From Mucilaginibacter jinjuensis (GTDB taxonomy: Bacteria; Bacteroidota; Bacteroidia; Sphingobacteriales; Sphingobacteriaceae), in the NCBI RefSeq assembly GCF_028596025.1, contig NZ_CP117167.1, positions 4,526,001 to 4,590,000 of the forward strand: a stretch of DNA of 64,000 bases. Reading direction: 5' to 3'. Every line of letters starts with the position of its first letter. Position 1 is the first letter of the stretch. This document shows positions 1 through 8,805 of this stretch, in pieces. The position numbers were made by a program, and so were the translations under genes. Under the pieces are notes generated by a model. The model searched no databases, had not been told where the DNA came from, and saw only the letters and a list, made by a program, of their open reading frames with translations.

Positions 1-35
1 AACTAACGTATCAGAATTTTCGTAATTGCCCACAG

Positions 36-1571
36 ATGGATTTTCATTACCTGCTTAATAAACAAATACAAAAACAGCTCCCGGCCGAATACCTGGAAGA
101 TGAGATTATTAAGCACTTTTTAACCACCATCAATAATTCGTACAATAACTTCGATAAAGCCAAAAAACTGGCCGACCACGCCTTTCAGATCAGCGAGCAG
201 GAGTACCAGCAGGTAACAGCCAATTTGCATGATCAGAACGAGCTGAAATTAAAATCGATCTCGCAATTAAAAGAAGCCATTAAAGCGCTTGATCCCGATT
301 CTACTTTTAACATGTCGGATACGGATGACGATATGATGAATGTGATCCGTTTTCTGCAGGAAAGAATAACCAAGGCTAAAGAACTGGAGATAGAATTGAT
401 CCATGCCAAAGATGTTGCCGAAAAAGCTGCTATGGCCAAATCGCAATTCCTTTCAGTAATGAGCCACGAGATCCGCACGCCGATGAATGCGGTTATCGGC
501 TTTACGCATTTGCTGCTACAGCAAGCCCCCAAGCCTTCGCAAATGGAGTTTTTAAGGCTGCTAAAATTCTCTGCCGAAAACTTATTAGTGTTGATTAATG
601 ACATCCTCGATTTCAGCAAAATAGAAGCAGGTAAATTGGAGTTTGAGAATGTGGATTTCAACTTAAAAGATCTTATTGCCAATATCCGCCTGTCGCTGCT
701 GCAAAAGGCCAACGAAAAAAATATTCAGCTTAAGTTAATGATTGACCAGGATTTACCCGATGCCGTAATTGGCGATCCGGTACGTTTAGGCCAGATACTC
801 ACCAACCTGGTAACTAACGCCATTAAGTTTACCGAAACGGGTAAGGTTACCATTTCGGCAACGCTATCTTCGGCTGATAAAGATAATGCCGTGATAGATT
901 TTGAAGTGGCCGATACCGGTATCGGGATACCCAAAGACAAACAAAACGATATTTTCAATAGCTTTACCCAGGCCAGTTCTGATACAACCCGCAAATATGG
1001 CGGCACAGGCCTCGGCCTAACCATTACCCGCCGCTTACTGCAATTGCTGGAAAGTGATATTTATGTAGATAGCGAAGTAGGCAAAGGATCGAAATTTTAC
1101 TTTAGTTTATCATTTAAAAACAGTGCTATAAAGTTAAAAAGCAGCCTGTACACTGATGAAAATATTAAGCAAAGAAGCTTACAGGGCACCCGCATATTAA
1201 TTGCTGAAGACAACCAGATTAACGTTATACTGGCCAGGCAGTTTATGAAACAATGGCAGATAGACTGCGATGTAGCCGAGAACGGCGAAATTGCCTTATT
1301 GCTGGTGCAAACCAACGATTACGATATGATACTGATGGATTTGCAAATGCCCGAAATGGATGGCTACCAAACCACAGAAGCCATACGTAACTTACCTGGT
1401 ATAAAGTATCAGAAATTGCCCATCATCGCCCTCACTGCCTCGGCCATGCTCGATATCAAAGACCGCGCCTTTACCGTGGGTATGAATGATTATATCAGTA
1501 AGCCCTTTAACCCTAACGAGCTGTATAAAAAGATAGCTTCGTATAGTGGTAACAGAGAAAGGTTAAATTAA
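36..1571 (+). CDS. Hybrid sensor histidine kinase with C-terminal receiver domain
   Basis: Cytoplasmic hybrid kinase of 511 aa. Residues 1-130 are helical and coiled-coil-like, without a signal peptide, transmembrane segment or obvious PAS/GAF domain. The HisKA box has phospho-acceptor His144 in SHEIRTP. The HATPase domain shows the N-box around Asn257, DTGIG at 293-297 and GGTGLGL at 322-328. A receiver domain (about 385-505) has Glu391/Asp392, phospho-acceptor Asp435, Thr467 and Lys489. The input must come from the N-terminal helices or a partner protein. A stop codon in another frame at 4-6 probably ends an upstream gene, so the kinase may be the second gene of an operon that begins outside the window. 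No in-frame stop separates the window edge from the ATG at 36, so a slightly earlier start cannot be excluded. Confidence 0.9.
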   Translation: MDFHYLLNKQIQKQLPAEYLEDEIIKHFLTTINNSYNNFDKAKKLADHAFQISEQEYQQVTANLHDQNELKLKSISQLKEAIKALDPDSTFNMSDTDDDMMNVIRFLQERITKAKELEIELIHAKDVAEKAAMAKSQFLSVMSHEIRTPMNAVIGFTHLLLQQAPKPSQMEFLRLLKFSAENLLVLINDILDFSKIEAGKLEFENVDFNLKDLIANIRLSLLQKANEKNIQLKLMIDQDLPDAVIGDPVRLGQILTNLVTNAIKFTETGKVTISATLSSADKDNAVIDFEVADTGIGIPKDKQNDIFNSFTQASSDTTRKYGGTGLGLTITRRLLQLLESDIYVDSEVGKGSKFYFSLSFKNSAIKLKSSLYTDENIKQRSLQGTRILIAEDNQINVILARQFMKQWQIDCDVAENGEIALLLVQTNDYDMILMDLQMPEMDGYQTTEAIRNLPGIKYQKLPIIALTASAMLDIKDRAFTVGMNDYISKPFNPNELYKKIASYSGNRERLN

Positions 1572-1577
1572 CATTTT

Positions 1578-1802
1578 TTGTCATTCAGAGCGATAGCGAA
1601 GAACCGACCGGAGAGAGTTCATTAATACTTTATAAAAACAAACAACTCATTAATAATCTTCTTCGCATTGTTGGTCTCGAACCAGAATTTACTGAATTAA
1701 GGAATTAACAGAATGCTGCCGCAAGTTTAGTAAACCGTAATTACGACAGCAGAGTAGAAATTTTCCTCGCAAAAGATTTTTCGCTATCGCTCTGAATGAC
1801 AA
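1578..1802. repeat. Inverted-repeat intergenic element with 23-bp perfect ends
   Basis: The ends at 1578-1600 and 1780-1802 are perfect inverted copies of each other (TTGTCATTCAGAGCGATAGC plus GAA). The interior holds a GAACCAGAATTTACTGAATT-type sequence at about 1678-1715, and an inverted relative lies just outside at 1816-1859. No coding capacity is seen. The 225-bp layout resembles a miniature inverted-repeat element or a pair of palindromic repeats; no target-site duplication was established. It fills most of the gap between the kinase and pyrG. Confidence 0.6.
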
Positions 1803-1921
1803 GTATTTTTGTCCAAAATTCAGCAAATTCTTTAATTCTGTAAATTCTGATTCCAGACAAATTCCTTCTATTCACATTTTGTCATTTTCTCCACACTTAC
1901 ACCAAACCCGGTAAATTTTCT

Positions 1922-1929
1922 TACTTTTG
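1922..1929 (+). promoter_or_regulatory. Bacteroidota -7 promoter box of pyrG
   Basis: TACTTTTG matches the Bacteroidota TAnnTTTG -7 consensus and ends 21 nt before the pyrG ATG. It overlaps a TTG at 1927 that could otherwise be read as an in-frame start, which argues that TTG is promoter rather than coding sequence. No convincing -33 TTTG element was seen. Confidence 0.6.
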
Positions 1930-1950
1930 TATCCCGTACACGAGAAATTT

Positions 1951-3561
1951 ATGACTAAATATATATTTGTTACGGGCGGCGTTACTTCGTCGTTAGGGAA
2001 GGGTATTATATCCGCTTCTTTAGCCAAATTGCTTCAATCGCGCGGGTATCGCGTAACCATCCAAAAGTTTGATCCTTACATTAACATCGACCCGGGTACG
2101 CTAAATCCGTACGAGCACGGTGAGTGTTATGTAACCGAAGATGGTGCCGAAACCGACCTTGACTTAGGCCACTACGAGCGTTTCTTAAATACGCCAACTT
2201 CACAGGCTAACAACATTACCACAGGCCGTATTTACCAAAATGTAATTAACCGCGAGCGCGAGGGTGCATTTTTAGGTAAAACAGTACAGGTTGTTCCGCA
2301 CATTACAGATGAGATTAAACGTAATTTCAAAATTTTGGGCGAGAGCGGTAAATACGACATCGTGATCACTGAAATTGGTGGTACCGTGGGCGATATCGAA
2401 TCATTGCCATTTGTTGAAGCCGTACGCCAGTTCCGTTGGGAATTAGGTTCGCACGATTCATTGGTGATACACCTTACCCTGGTGCCTTTCCTGGCTGCTG
2501 CGGGCGAATTAAAAACCAAGCCAACCCAGCACTCGGTTAAAATGTTGTTAGAGTATGGTATCCAGCCAGATATTTTGGTTTGCCGTACCGAGCACCACTT
2601 AACGCAGGATTTGCGTAAAAAAATCGCTTTGTTCTGTAACGTAAACGTAAATGCAGTTATCGAATCTATCGATGCTTCTACCATTTACGATGTGCCTTTG
2701 CTGATGCTGCGCGAGCAATTAGACAAAACCGTACTGAGCAAATTAAAACTACCATCTAAAAACGAACCCGATCTGGAAAGCTGGAAAGACTTTCTGGGCC
2801 GCTTAAAAAACCCTACTGCCGAAATTAGAATTGGTTTAGTGGGTAAATACGTAGAGCTTCCGGATGCTTACAAATCAATCACCGAAGCCTTTATCCACGC
2901 GGGCGCTAAAAATGAGTGCAAGGTTAAGGTTGAATATATCCACTCTGAGCAATTAACCGTAGGCAATGCGATTGACAAATTAAAAGGCTTACATGGTGTA
3001 CTTGTTGCACCTGGTTTTGGCGAGCGTGGTTTCGAGGGTAAAATTGAAGCCATCCGCTATGTGCGCGAGAATAATATTCCGTTCTTCGGTATCTGTTTAG
3101 GTATGCAATGTGCCGTTGTTGAATTTGGCCGCCACGTACTGGGCTTAAAAAATGCCAATAGTACTGAGATGAACCCTGAAACTCCATTCCCGGTTATCGG
3201 CATGATGGAGGATCAGAAAAACATTACAGCCAAAGGCGGTACCATGCGTTTAGGTGCGCAGGATTGCGATTTGAAAAAAGGCACCAAAGCGGCTGCAATA
3301 TATGGCAAAACCCGCATTAGCGAACGCCACCGCCACCGTTACGAGTTTAATAACGAGTACCTGAAAAGCTACGAAGAAGCAGGCATGATCCCATCTGGTA
3401 TCAACCCGGAAAACAATCTGGTAGAGATAATTGAGCTGAAAAATCACCCATATTTTGTGGGCGCACAGTTTCACCCAGAATTAAAATCAACAGTAGCAAA
3501 TCCTCACCCACTTTTTGTTAACTTTGTCGCCGCTTCGCTGGCCTTTGCCCGCAAAAAATAA
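1951..3561 (+). CDS. pyrG: CTP synthase
   Basis: Makes CTP from UTP, ATP and glutamine in the last step of pyrimidine nucleotide synthesis. The 536-aa protein opens with the family N-terminus MTKYIFVTGGV and the SSLGKG nucleotide-binding loop. The amidoligase domain covers about residues 1-270 and a class I glutamine amidotransferase domain follows, with nucleophile Cys382 in GICLGMQ and His508/Glu510 in FHPEL. Length is normal for the family. ATG at 1951 was chosen over an in-frame TTG at 1927 because the latter lies inside the -7 box and the chosen start gives the conserved N-terminus. yidC begins 18 bp after the stop, so the two are probably co-transcribed, a common pairing in this phylum. 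Confidence 0.97.
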   Translation: MTKYIFVTGGVTSSLGKGIISASLAKLLQSRGYRVTIQKFDPYINIDPGTLNPYEHGECYVTEDGAETDLDLGHYERFLNTPTSQANNITTGRIYQNVINREREGAFLGKTVQVVPHITDEIKRNFKILGESGKYDIVITEIGGTVGDIESLPFVEAVRQFRWELGSHDSLVIHLTLVPFLAAAGELKTKPTQHSVKMLLEYGIQPDILVCRTEHHLTQDLRKKIALFCNVNVNAVIESIDASTIYDVPLLMLREQLDKTVLSKLKLPSKNEPDLESWKDFLGRLKNPTAEIRIGLVGKYVELPDAYKSITEAFIHAGAKNECKVKVEYIHSEQLTVGNAIDKLKGLHGVLVAPGFGERGFEGKIEAIRYVRENNIPFFGICLGMQCAVVEFGRHVLGLKNANSTEMNPETPFPVIGMMEDQKNITAKGGTMRLGAQDCDLKKGTKAAAIYGKTRISERHRHRYEFNNEYLKSYEEAGMIPSGINPENNLVEIIELKNHPYFVGAQFHPELKSTVANPHPLFVNFVAASLAFARKK

Positions 3562-3579
3562 TTGTACGATAAATAAGTA

Positions 3580-5394
3580 ATGGATAAAAATACGTTCACA
3601 GGACTATTCCTGATCATGCTGATTATGGTTGGCTCATTCTTTTTGCTAAAGCCATCAGCAGACGAAGTTAAAAAAGAGCAGGAAAGAGCACACCTCGATT
3701 CACTTAAGCGCGCCGGCATTGTTGCAAAAACTGCCAAAACAGATACAACTGCCGCAGCCGCTGCCAAAGCAGGTGCGGTTGATTCGGCCTTGTTAAAAAC
3801 ACCTTTCGGTGCTGCAACTGTAGGTACCGAGCAACTGATTACGTTAGAGAACAAAGACGTTAAGTTAAAAGTGAGCACCATTGGTGGCCGCATTTACTCA
3901 GTTGAACTGAAAGAGTTTAAAACTTTCGACGGCAAACCATTGATCTTGTTTGATGGCGCTGATAATCACTTCGGTTTTAAATTTACAGCAGGCGGCAAAG
4001 CTATCAATACAGATGAGCTGCACTTTACCCCTACTACACCACAGGCTAACAACGGCGCGTTAACCATGCGTTTAAGCTACAGCCCAACCCAGTATATCGA
4101 TTATATATACACCATGGGTGCCGAGTACAAGGTTAACCTGCAAATTAAACCGGTAGGTCTGGAAGCGGTTATCAACAATGGCAACACGCTGAACCTTAAC
4201 TGGTCTGCAAGCTTACACCAACTGGAGAAAGCCATTAAAATTGAGCGCCAGTATTCAACCGTTTACTATCATAACACAGAAGGTGCTGTTGATTACCTGA
4301 GCGAATCAAAAGACGAAACCAAAGATTTTGGTGCTGATGTTAAAAAAGTGGATTGGGTTGCCTTTAAACAACACTTCTTCTCAAGCGTATTATCATCAAA
4401 AGGGGGCTTTGCAAAAAGCTCATTAGGAGTTGCTACAGATCTGGCATCAAAAGATGTGAAGCAAATGAAAGCAGATGTAGTTTTATCTGCAGATGCATCA
4501 GGCGCTTACCCGGTTGAGTTTTACTTCGGTCCAAACAAGTTTAAAACTTTACAGGCACAGGGAAATGATTTCGAAAAGATCATCAACTTAGGCTGGGGTC
4601 CATTGAAATACATTAACCGTTTTGCGGTGTTACCGGTATTTAACTTCTTACAGCAATTCGGCTGGAACTATGGTATCATCATCCTGGTGCTTACACTTTT
4701 GCTTAAGCTGGTACTTTCTCCGCTTACCTACAAATCATACCTATCAATGGCTAAAATGCGTGTGCTGAAGCCGGAAATGGACGAGATTAAAGCTAAAGTT
4801 GGCGAAGACAACCCTACCTTATTACAACAGGAGTATTTGAAGCTGTACCGTAAAGCCGGTGTTAACCCGCTTGGGGGTTGTTTGCCTTTATTGCTGCAAA
4901 TGCCTATCGTAATCGCATTCTTCCGCTTCTTCCCGGGCTTGTTCGAGCTGCGTGGACAAAGTTTCTTGTGGATGCACGATTTATCGACTTACGATACCAT
5001 CTTAAATTTCCCTGCATTGCCATTATTAGGTTGGGACCACATCAGTGCTATGTGTTTACTGATGACTATCTCTACCCTGATCTATACGTATTTTAATAAC
5101 CAGATCTCGGGTGCTACAGGCCAGATGAAATATATCGGATACATCTCTCCGCTTATTTTCTTCGGCGTACTGAACGTTTACCCTGCCGGTTTGAACTACT
5201 ACTACTTCCTGGCCAACATGATGACCTTCTTACAACAATACCTGATCCGTCAGATGGTTGACGACAAGAAGATCCACAGCCAGATCCAGGAAAACAAAAA
5301 GAAACCTGAAGACACCAAGAAAAAGAAAAGTGGTTTCCAGGCACGTATGGAAGAAATGATGCGCCAACAAAACCAGGCACCAAAGAAAAAGTAA
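3580..5394 (+). CDS. yidC: Membrane protein insertase YidC
   Basis: Inserts and folds inner-membrane proteins with or without SecYEG. The 604-aa protein has an N-terminal signal-anchor helix (about 7-24), a large periplasmic beta-sandwich domain (about 70-350) and the conserved 60-kDa insertase core from about residue 360, starting with a long helix near FGWNYGIIILVLTLLLK and followed by further transmembrane helices. The C-terminal tail is strongly basic (many Lys, ending in PKKK), as in YidC proteins whose tail contacts the ribosome. It follows pyrG by 18 bp and ends just before a rho-independent terminator, so pyrG-yidC looks like a complete two-gene unit. Confidence 0.96.
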   Translation: MDKNTFTGLFLIMLIMVGSFFLLKPSADEVKKEQERAHLDSLKRAGIVAKTAKTDTTAAAAAKAGAVDSALLKTPFGAATVGTEQLITLENKDVKLKVSTIGGRIYSVELKEFKTFDGKPLILFDGADNHFGFKFTAGGKAINTDELHFTPTTPQANNGALTMRLSYSPTQYIDYIYTMGAEYKVNLQIKPVGLEAVINNGNTLNLNWSASLHQLEKAIKIERQYSTVYYHNTEGAVDYLSESKDETKDFGADVKKVDWVAFKQHFFSSVLSSKGGFAKSSLGVATDLASKDVKQMKADVVLSADASGAYPVEFYFGPNKFKTLQAQGNDFEKIINLGWGPLKYINRFAVLPVFNFLQQFGWNYGIIILVLTLLLKLVLSPLTYKSYLSMAKMRVLKPEMDEIKAKVGEDNPTLLQQEYLKLYRKAGVNPLGGCLPLLLQMPIVIAFFRFFPGLFELRGQSFLWMHDLSTYDTILNFPALPLLGWDHISAMCLLMTISTLIYTYFNNQISGATGQMKYIGYISPLIFFGVLNVYPAGLNYYYFLANMMTFLQQYLIRQMVDDKKIHSQIQENKKKPEDTKKKKSGFQARMEEMMRQQNQAPKKK

Positions 5395-5440
5395 TTGGTA
5401 ATTGGTGAGTGGTTGATTAAGTTCACACTCAAGATATAAA

Positions 5441-5475
5441 AAAGGCTTTCAGAGATAATCTGAAAGCCTTTTTTG
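5441..5475 (+). terminator. Rho-independent terminator after yidC
   Basis: A perfect 13-bp stem (AAAGGCTTTCAGA with TCTGAAAGCCTTT), a 5-nt loop GATAA and a run of six T. It sits about 45 bp after the yidC stop. Confidence 0.85.
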
Positions 5476-5541
5476 TTATACACCATATTTTTGAACCAGA
5501 ATTTATAGAATTTGAGAATTAACAGAATATTAATCCCCTAT

Positions 5542-5677
5542 CTGTCATGCTGTCCTGATAGCTATCGGGATTGTTTCAGCACCTCACAGAACAGGTTACA
5601 AACTTGTAGGTTTAACATACAGAGCATATTTTATACTTAGCAAGTGGGATGCTGAAACAAGTTCAGCATGACATGGC
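5542..5677. repeat. Inverted repeat with a nested hairpin insertion
   Basis: The right arm (5648-5675) reads, on the opposite strand, TGTCATGCTGAAC then TTGTTTCAGCATCCC. The left arm starts at 5543 with TGTCATGCTG and continues with TTGTTTCAGCACC, but the 18-bp near-palindrome TCCTGATAGCTATCGGGA interrupts it at 5551-5568. A GAACCAGAATTTATAGAATT-type repeat precedes it at about 5493-5530. No gene is present between the yidC terminator and the barrel protein. Confidence 0.5.
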
Positions 5678-5682
5678 GGTAC

Positions 5683-5719
5683 AAAAAAAGGCAGGGTCCT
5701 TTCATCAAGATACCCTGCC
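5683..5719 (-). terminator. Terminator of the outer-membrane barrel gene
   Basis: Read on the minus strand, an 8-bp stem (GGCAGGGT with ACCCTGCC, 14-nt loop) is followed by seven T. It lies about 36 bp beyond the stop of the gene at 5756-6298. Confidence 0.75.
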
Positions 5720-5755
5720 CGAACACAAGATAGGCTCTACCCTATCTATAAATCT

Positions 5756-6298
5756 TTATAACTGAAAACCGTATGCTACACGAACGCCAATTGTGCCATA
5801 GTTATTGCCATCGCCGGTAAAACTATCGTAGCGTACACCTACATCCCAGTGCCTGTTAGCCCAGCCTGCAGATGGTGCAAGGATCAGTTTAGTTTGTCCG
5901 TCTTTAAACAAGCCATGCTCCAATACCTCGAAACCGGCACCAGCTTCTCCCGCGATATAAATATGTGGTGCGATAAAGCCTTTAACACCACCTTTCAATG
6001 GTATTACACCGTAGCTGGCATAACGCACATCGGTACCTGGTATGGTTTTGCTGAAAAAGTGATCGCCACCAGTCTCAAACAATACTGCAAAATTATTGGT
6101 GATACCATATTGTAAGCGGCCTGTACCGCCAAGATTAAATGTAGAATAGTTATGTGCATTACCGGTAGGTACGCCGGCTGCAACGCCCAAACTAAAAGTA
6201 AAAGCATTGGCAGGTGTAGTTTGTGCTTTTACCTGGGTTGTAACAAATAAAGCTGCGGCTGCAAACGCTACGGCTATTAGTTTTGATAGTTTTTTCAT
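5756..6298 (-). CDS. Predicted outer-membrane beta-barrel protein
   Basis: A 180-aa secreted protein. It has a clear signal peptide (MKKLSKLIAVAFAAAALF, cleavage near KAQ-T) and then alternating hydrophobic/polar strands rich in Gly, Tyr and Phe, ending in VRVAYGFQL with a hydrophobic/aromatic terminus typical of barrel proteins. Length and pattern fit small OmpA-like or porin-like eight-stranded barrels with no peptidoglycan-binding domain. The function is unknown; a structural or adhesion role is only a guess. It is monocistronic, divergent from the TPR kinase at 6533, with its own terminator. Confidence 0.75.
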   Translation of the reverse strand: MKKLSKLIAVAFAAAALFVTTQVKAQTTPANAFTFSLGVAAGVPTGNAHNYSTFNLGGTGRLQYGITNNFAVLFETGGDHFFSKTIPGTDVRYASYGVIPLKGGVKGFIAPHIYIAGEAGAGFEVLEHGLFKDGQTKLILAPSAGWANRHWDVGVRYDSFTGDGNNYGTIGVRVAYGFQL

Positions 6299-6486
6299 CT
6301 GTAATTGTAATTAGATAATATTCGTTTATTGATATTACTGCCACATTTACAGATAGGTTGCCTCCGTTAAAATTTATTTTTAATAAATAATGTTACTGAT
6401 GTGGCTGCTTTTTATAAAATTGTCATCTGCATGAAATTAATTTAAACGAAAATATTTAACACTCTTCATTAATAAATAATAAAATT

Positions 6487-6494
6487 TATCTTTG
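6487..6494 (+). promoter_or_regulatory. -7 promoter box of the TPR kinase
   Basis: TATCTTTG is an exact TAnnTTTG match 38 nt before the ATG at 6533. It supports that start over an upstream in-frame TTG at 6512, which would lie only about 20 nt after the box. Confidence 0.55.
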
Positions 6495-6532
6495 CTTTAA
6501 CCCTAATTAAATTGGTTTTGCCCGGCACAACT

Positions 6533-8551
6533 ATGGCAAAGTGTGGATTTATATTTTTACTCATTATCAGCTTATTTGCCGCCCCTGTTGTAAGGGCGCA
6601 AAATACAGCTATTGCAAAACCCGCCAAGCCGCTTTCTCAGATAGAGAAGTATAACAAACTCATCAGTCTTTACCGTTACGAAAATCCCGACTCGGCTTTA
6701 ATATATGTGAGCAAAGGCCTCGAGTTGGCAAAAGCAACCAGTGATACTGCCGGTAAGGCCATGATATTAAACCAGCTGGGCATGATTAATGATAATCGCG
6801 GCCAGTTTACAGAATCGCAGAATAATTATCATGAAGCCTACAGCCTGTATAAATCTGTTGGCCAAACCAAAGGGATGGCCACAGTTACTATACGTTTGGG
6901 CGTTGTTGAACTGCGTAAAGGCAATTATGATAAGGCTATCGCATTTTTTCTGCAAGCACTGCAACTAAGCGAAAGTATCAAAGACCCAATGGGTATAATG
7001 GAAGCCAACATAACCCTGGGCGAAGGTTACATGGGCCAGCATAAATATGATACAGCACTGCGTTATCTTAAAACAGCCGAAAAAATCAACAATACGCTCC
7101 CCTTATCAAACTTAACATTTAACCTGTTTAATGATATTGGTGTTACCTACCGCGAAACCGGCCTTTTAGAAGAAGCCAAAGATTACCTGGAAAAGGGCAT
7201 CAGCCTTAGCAATCCGCAACAGTACCAGGGCCATAATATTACCCTCACCAATGCCCTGGCTACTATTTATGCCAAAGAAGGCAATACCGAATATTCGATC
7301 GTCCTGCAAAAACAGGCTTTGAGGAAATCGATACAGATCCATAATTACATCCGCCAGCTACAAACCTTGAACGGACTGGCCGGCAGTTATGAGAATATTA
7401 GTGTTGATAGCAGCCTAAGTTACCTCTACAAGGCCAAAACGCTTGCCGAAGGCCGTCAGGGCTACAAGCAGGTAATAGATGCCTTGCAGGGTATCTCAGA
7501 GCTTTACACTAAAAAGGGGGATTACAAAGCGGCCCTTGATGCCAAAAATGAAGAGTATAACCTGGCCGACAAATATTTCTACAAAGAAATGTCGAAACAG
7601 GTAAACAGTTTACAGAACGATTATGAGTTAAGTAAATCACGGGCTAAGGTGCAGGAGCTGCGCTACATTAATATTCACCAGGCGCTGGAGCGTAAAATTA
7701 TAATGGCTGTAGCTATCGGGGCTATTTTGATACTGCTGGTTATTGGTTATTCTAACTATCGTACCCGTTCACTTAATAAAAAGCTGCGCAATGCCAACGC
7801 CAATCTCGATGAATCGAACCAGTTGAAGGATAAACTTTTCTCTATCCTGGGGCATGATCTGCGGTCGCCGTTTGTATCGGTAATTAATCTTTTAGAGTTG
7901 ATTGATGATGAAGACCTGCCTGCCGATACCCGCAAGGAAATGGTGACAGAGCTATCAACAACCAGTAAAGCCGCGCTCGAAACCCTTACCGGCTTACTCA
8001 AATGGGGCGAAATGCAAATTAAAGGTGTGCGCCTTAACCGCCACGAATTTGTGCTTAAACCTATAACCGAACGGGTATTGTTGCTCTTGGCCGGTGCTGC
8101 CAATTTTAAGCGGATCGGAATTAAAAATAATATCTCCGACGATTTGATCCTGCTTGCAGATAAAGACCATGTTGAGTTTGTATTACGTAACCTGATTTCA
8201 AATGCCATTAAGTTTACCAGTGTAGGCGGGCAGGTAACCATCAACTCATTTTTTGATCCACAAAGTAATATAGCAACCATTACTGTTGAAGATACCGGCG
8301 TTGGTATTGCACCCGATCGGTTGAATTCTATTTTCAGCCTCAATAATATCAGCAGCAATGGTACCTATAACGAAAAGGGTACCAGCCTAGGCCTGCTAAT
8401 GTCGAAAGAGTTTATAGATGCCAACGAAGGCTCTATTGGCGTAAAAAGTACCCCGGGAGTAGGTTCAGTGTTCTCTTTTACACTTAAAGCTACTATCACG
8501 CAAGAAACCCCGGTTGATAATAAAGAAAAGAAGCCGGTAAGCAAATTGTAA
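6533..8551 (+). CDS. TPR-containing membrane sensor histidine kinase
   Basis: A 672-aa sensor kinase. The N-terminus is a signal peptide (MAKCGFIFLLIISLFAAPVV, RAQ cleavage), followed by a periplasmic array of TPR-like helices (about 30-340), one transmembrane helix (about 387-405), a short coiled coil, a HisKA domain with His441 in GHDLRSP and a HATPase domain (EDTGVGI, then GTSLGLLMSKEF). The layout is the common Bacteroidota periplasmic-TPR kinase. No receiver domain or response regulator adjoins it, so its partner is elsewhere. ATG 6533 gives a proper signal peptide; the TTG at 6512 does not improve it. Ligand unknown. Confidence 0.88.
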   Translation: MAKCGFIFLLIISLFAAPVVRAQNTAIAKPAKPLSQIEKYNKLISLYRYENPDSALIYVSKGLELAKATSDTAGKAMILNQLGMINDNRGQFTESQNNYHEAYSLYKSVGQTKGMATVTIRLGVVELRKGNYDKAIAFFLQALQLSESIKDPMGIMEANITLGEGYMGQHKYDTALRYLKTAEKINNTLPLSNLTFNLFNDIGVTYRETGLLEEAKDYLEKGISLSNPQQYQGHNITLTNALATIYAKEGNTEYSIVLQKQALRKSIQIHNYIRQLQTLNGLAGSYENISVDSSLSYLYKAKTLAEGRQGYKQVIDALQGISELYTKKGDYKAALDAKNEEYNLADKYFYKEMSKQVNSLQNDYELSKSRAKVQELRYINIHQALERKIIMAVAIGAILILLVIGYSNYRTRSLNKKLRNANANLDESNQLKDKLFSILGHDLRSPFVSVINLLELIDDEDLPADTRKEMVTELSTTSKAALETLTGLLKWGEMQIKGVRLNRHEFVLKPITERVLLLLAGAANFKRIGIKNNISDDLILLADKDHVEFVLRNLISNAIKFTSVGGQVTINSFFDPQSNIATITVEDTGVGIAPDRLNSIFSLNNISSNGTYNEKGTSLGLLMSKEFIDANEGSIGVKSTPGVGSVFSFTLKATITQETPVDNKEKKPVSKL

Positions 8552-8569
8552 GCCACATTGTCGCCACAT

Positions 8570-8678
8570 CGTCATTGCGAGGAACAGCCTGTCCCGAATT
8601 TACTTCGGGAAAGCAATCGCGAACTATACAGAGTGACTCTGCTTATCGGGGATTGCCACGCTATCGCTCGCAATAACG
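8570..8678. repeat. Diverged CGTCATTGCGAGG inverted repeat with nested hairpin
   Basis: A worn copy of the element seen cleanly at 39640-39734 and 56648-56742. The left arm CGTCATTGCGAGGAAC is interrupted by a small hairpin containing TCCCGAA-TTTAC-TTCGGGA (about 8592-8610) before AAGCAATCGC. The right arm is degraded (GGGGATTGCC ... CGCAATAACG). It lies about 20 bp after the TPR-kinase stop. An open frame through it is not convincing as a gene. Confidence 0.6.
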
Positions 8679-8805
8679 TGCTTTATCTCACACTTTTCCC
8701 TGATAATCAATTCATCATTCTTAAAAGCGATATAAAATTTAATACAACAGGGCTATTCGGGACAGAAAAAATTATATAGCTTTACCAAAACCAATAAACC
8801 AGGTT

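Noticed and set aside
1927..1950. In-frame TTG start eight codons upstream of pyrG
   Set aside because: It lies within the TACTTTTG promoter box, and the conserved CTP synthase N-terminus begins at ATG 1951. The same reasoning rejects upstream starts of the genes at 6533, 10800, 12125, 13742, 18754 and 62288.
2232..2684. Long antisense frames within pyrG, the hybrid kinase and other genes
   Set aside because: They are shadows of strongly supported genes on the other strand and have no domains or start context.
8558..8779. Open frame of 73 codons after the TPR kinase
   Set aside because: It runs through a worn palindromic repeat, with no family resemblance, signal or promoter.
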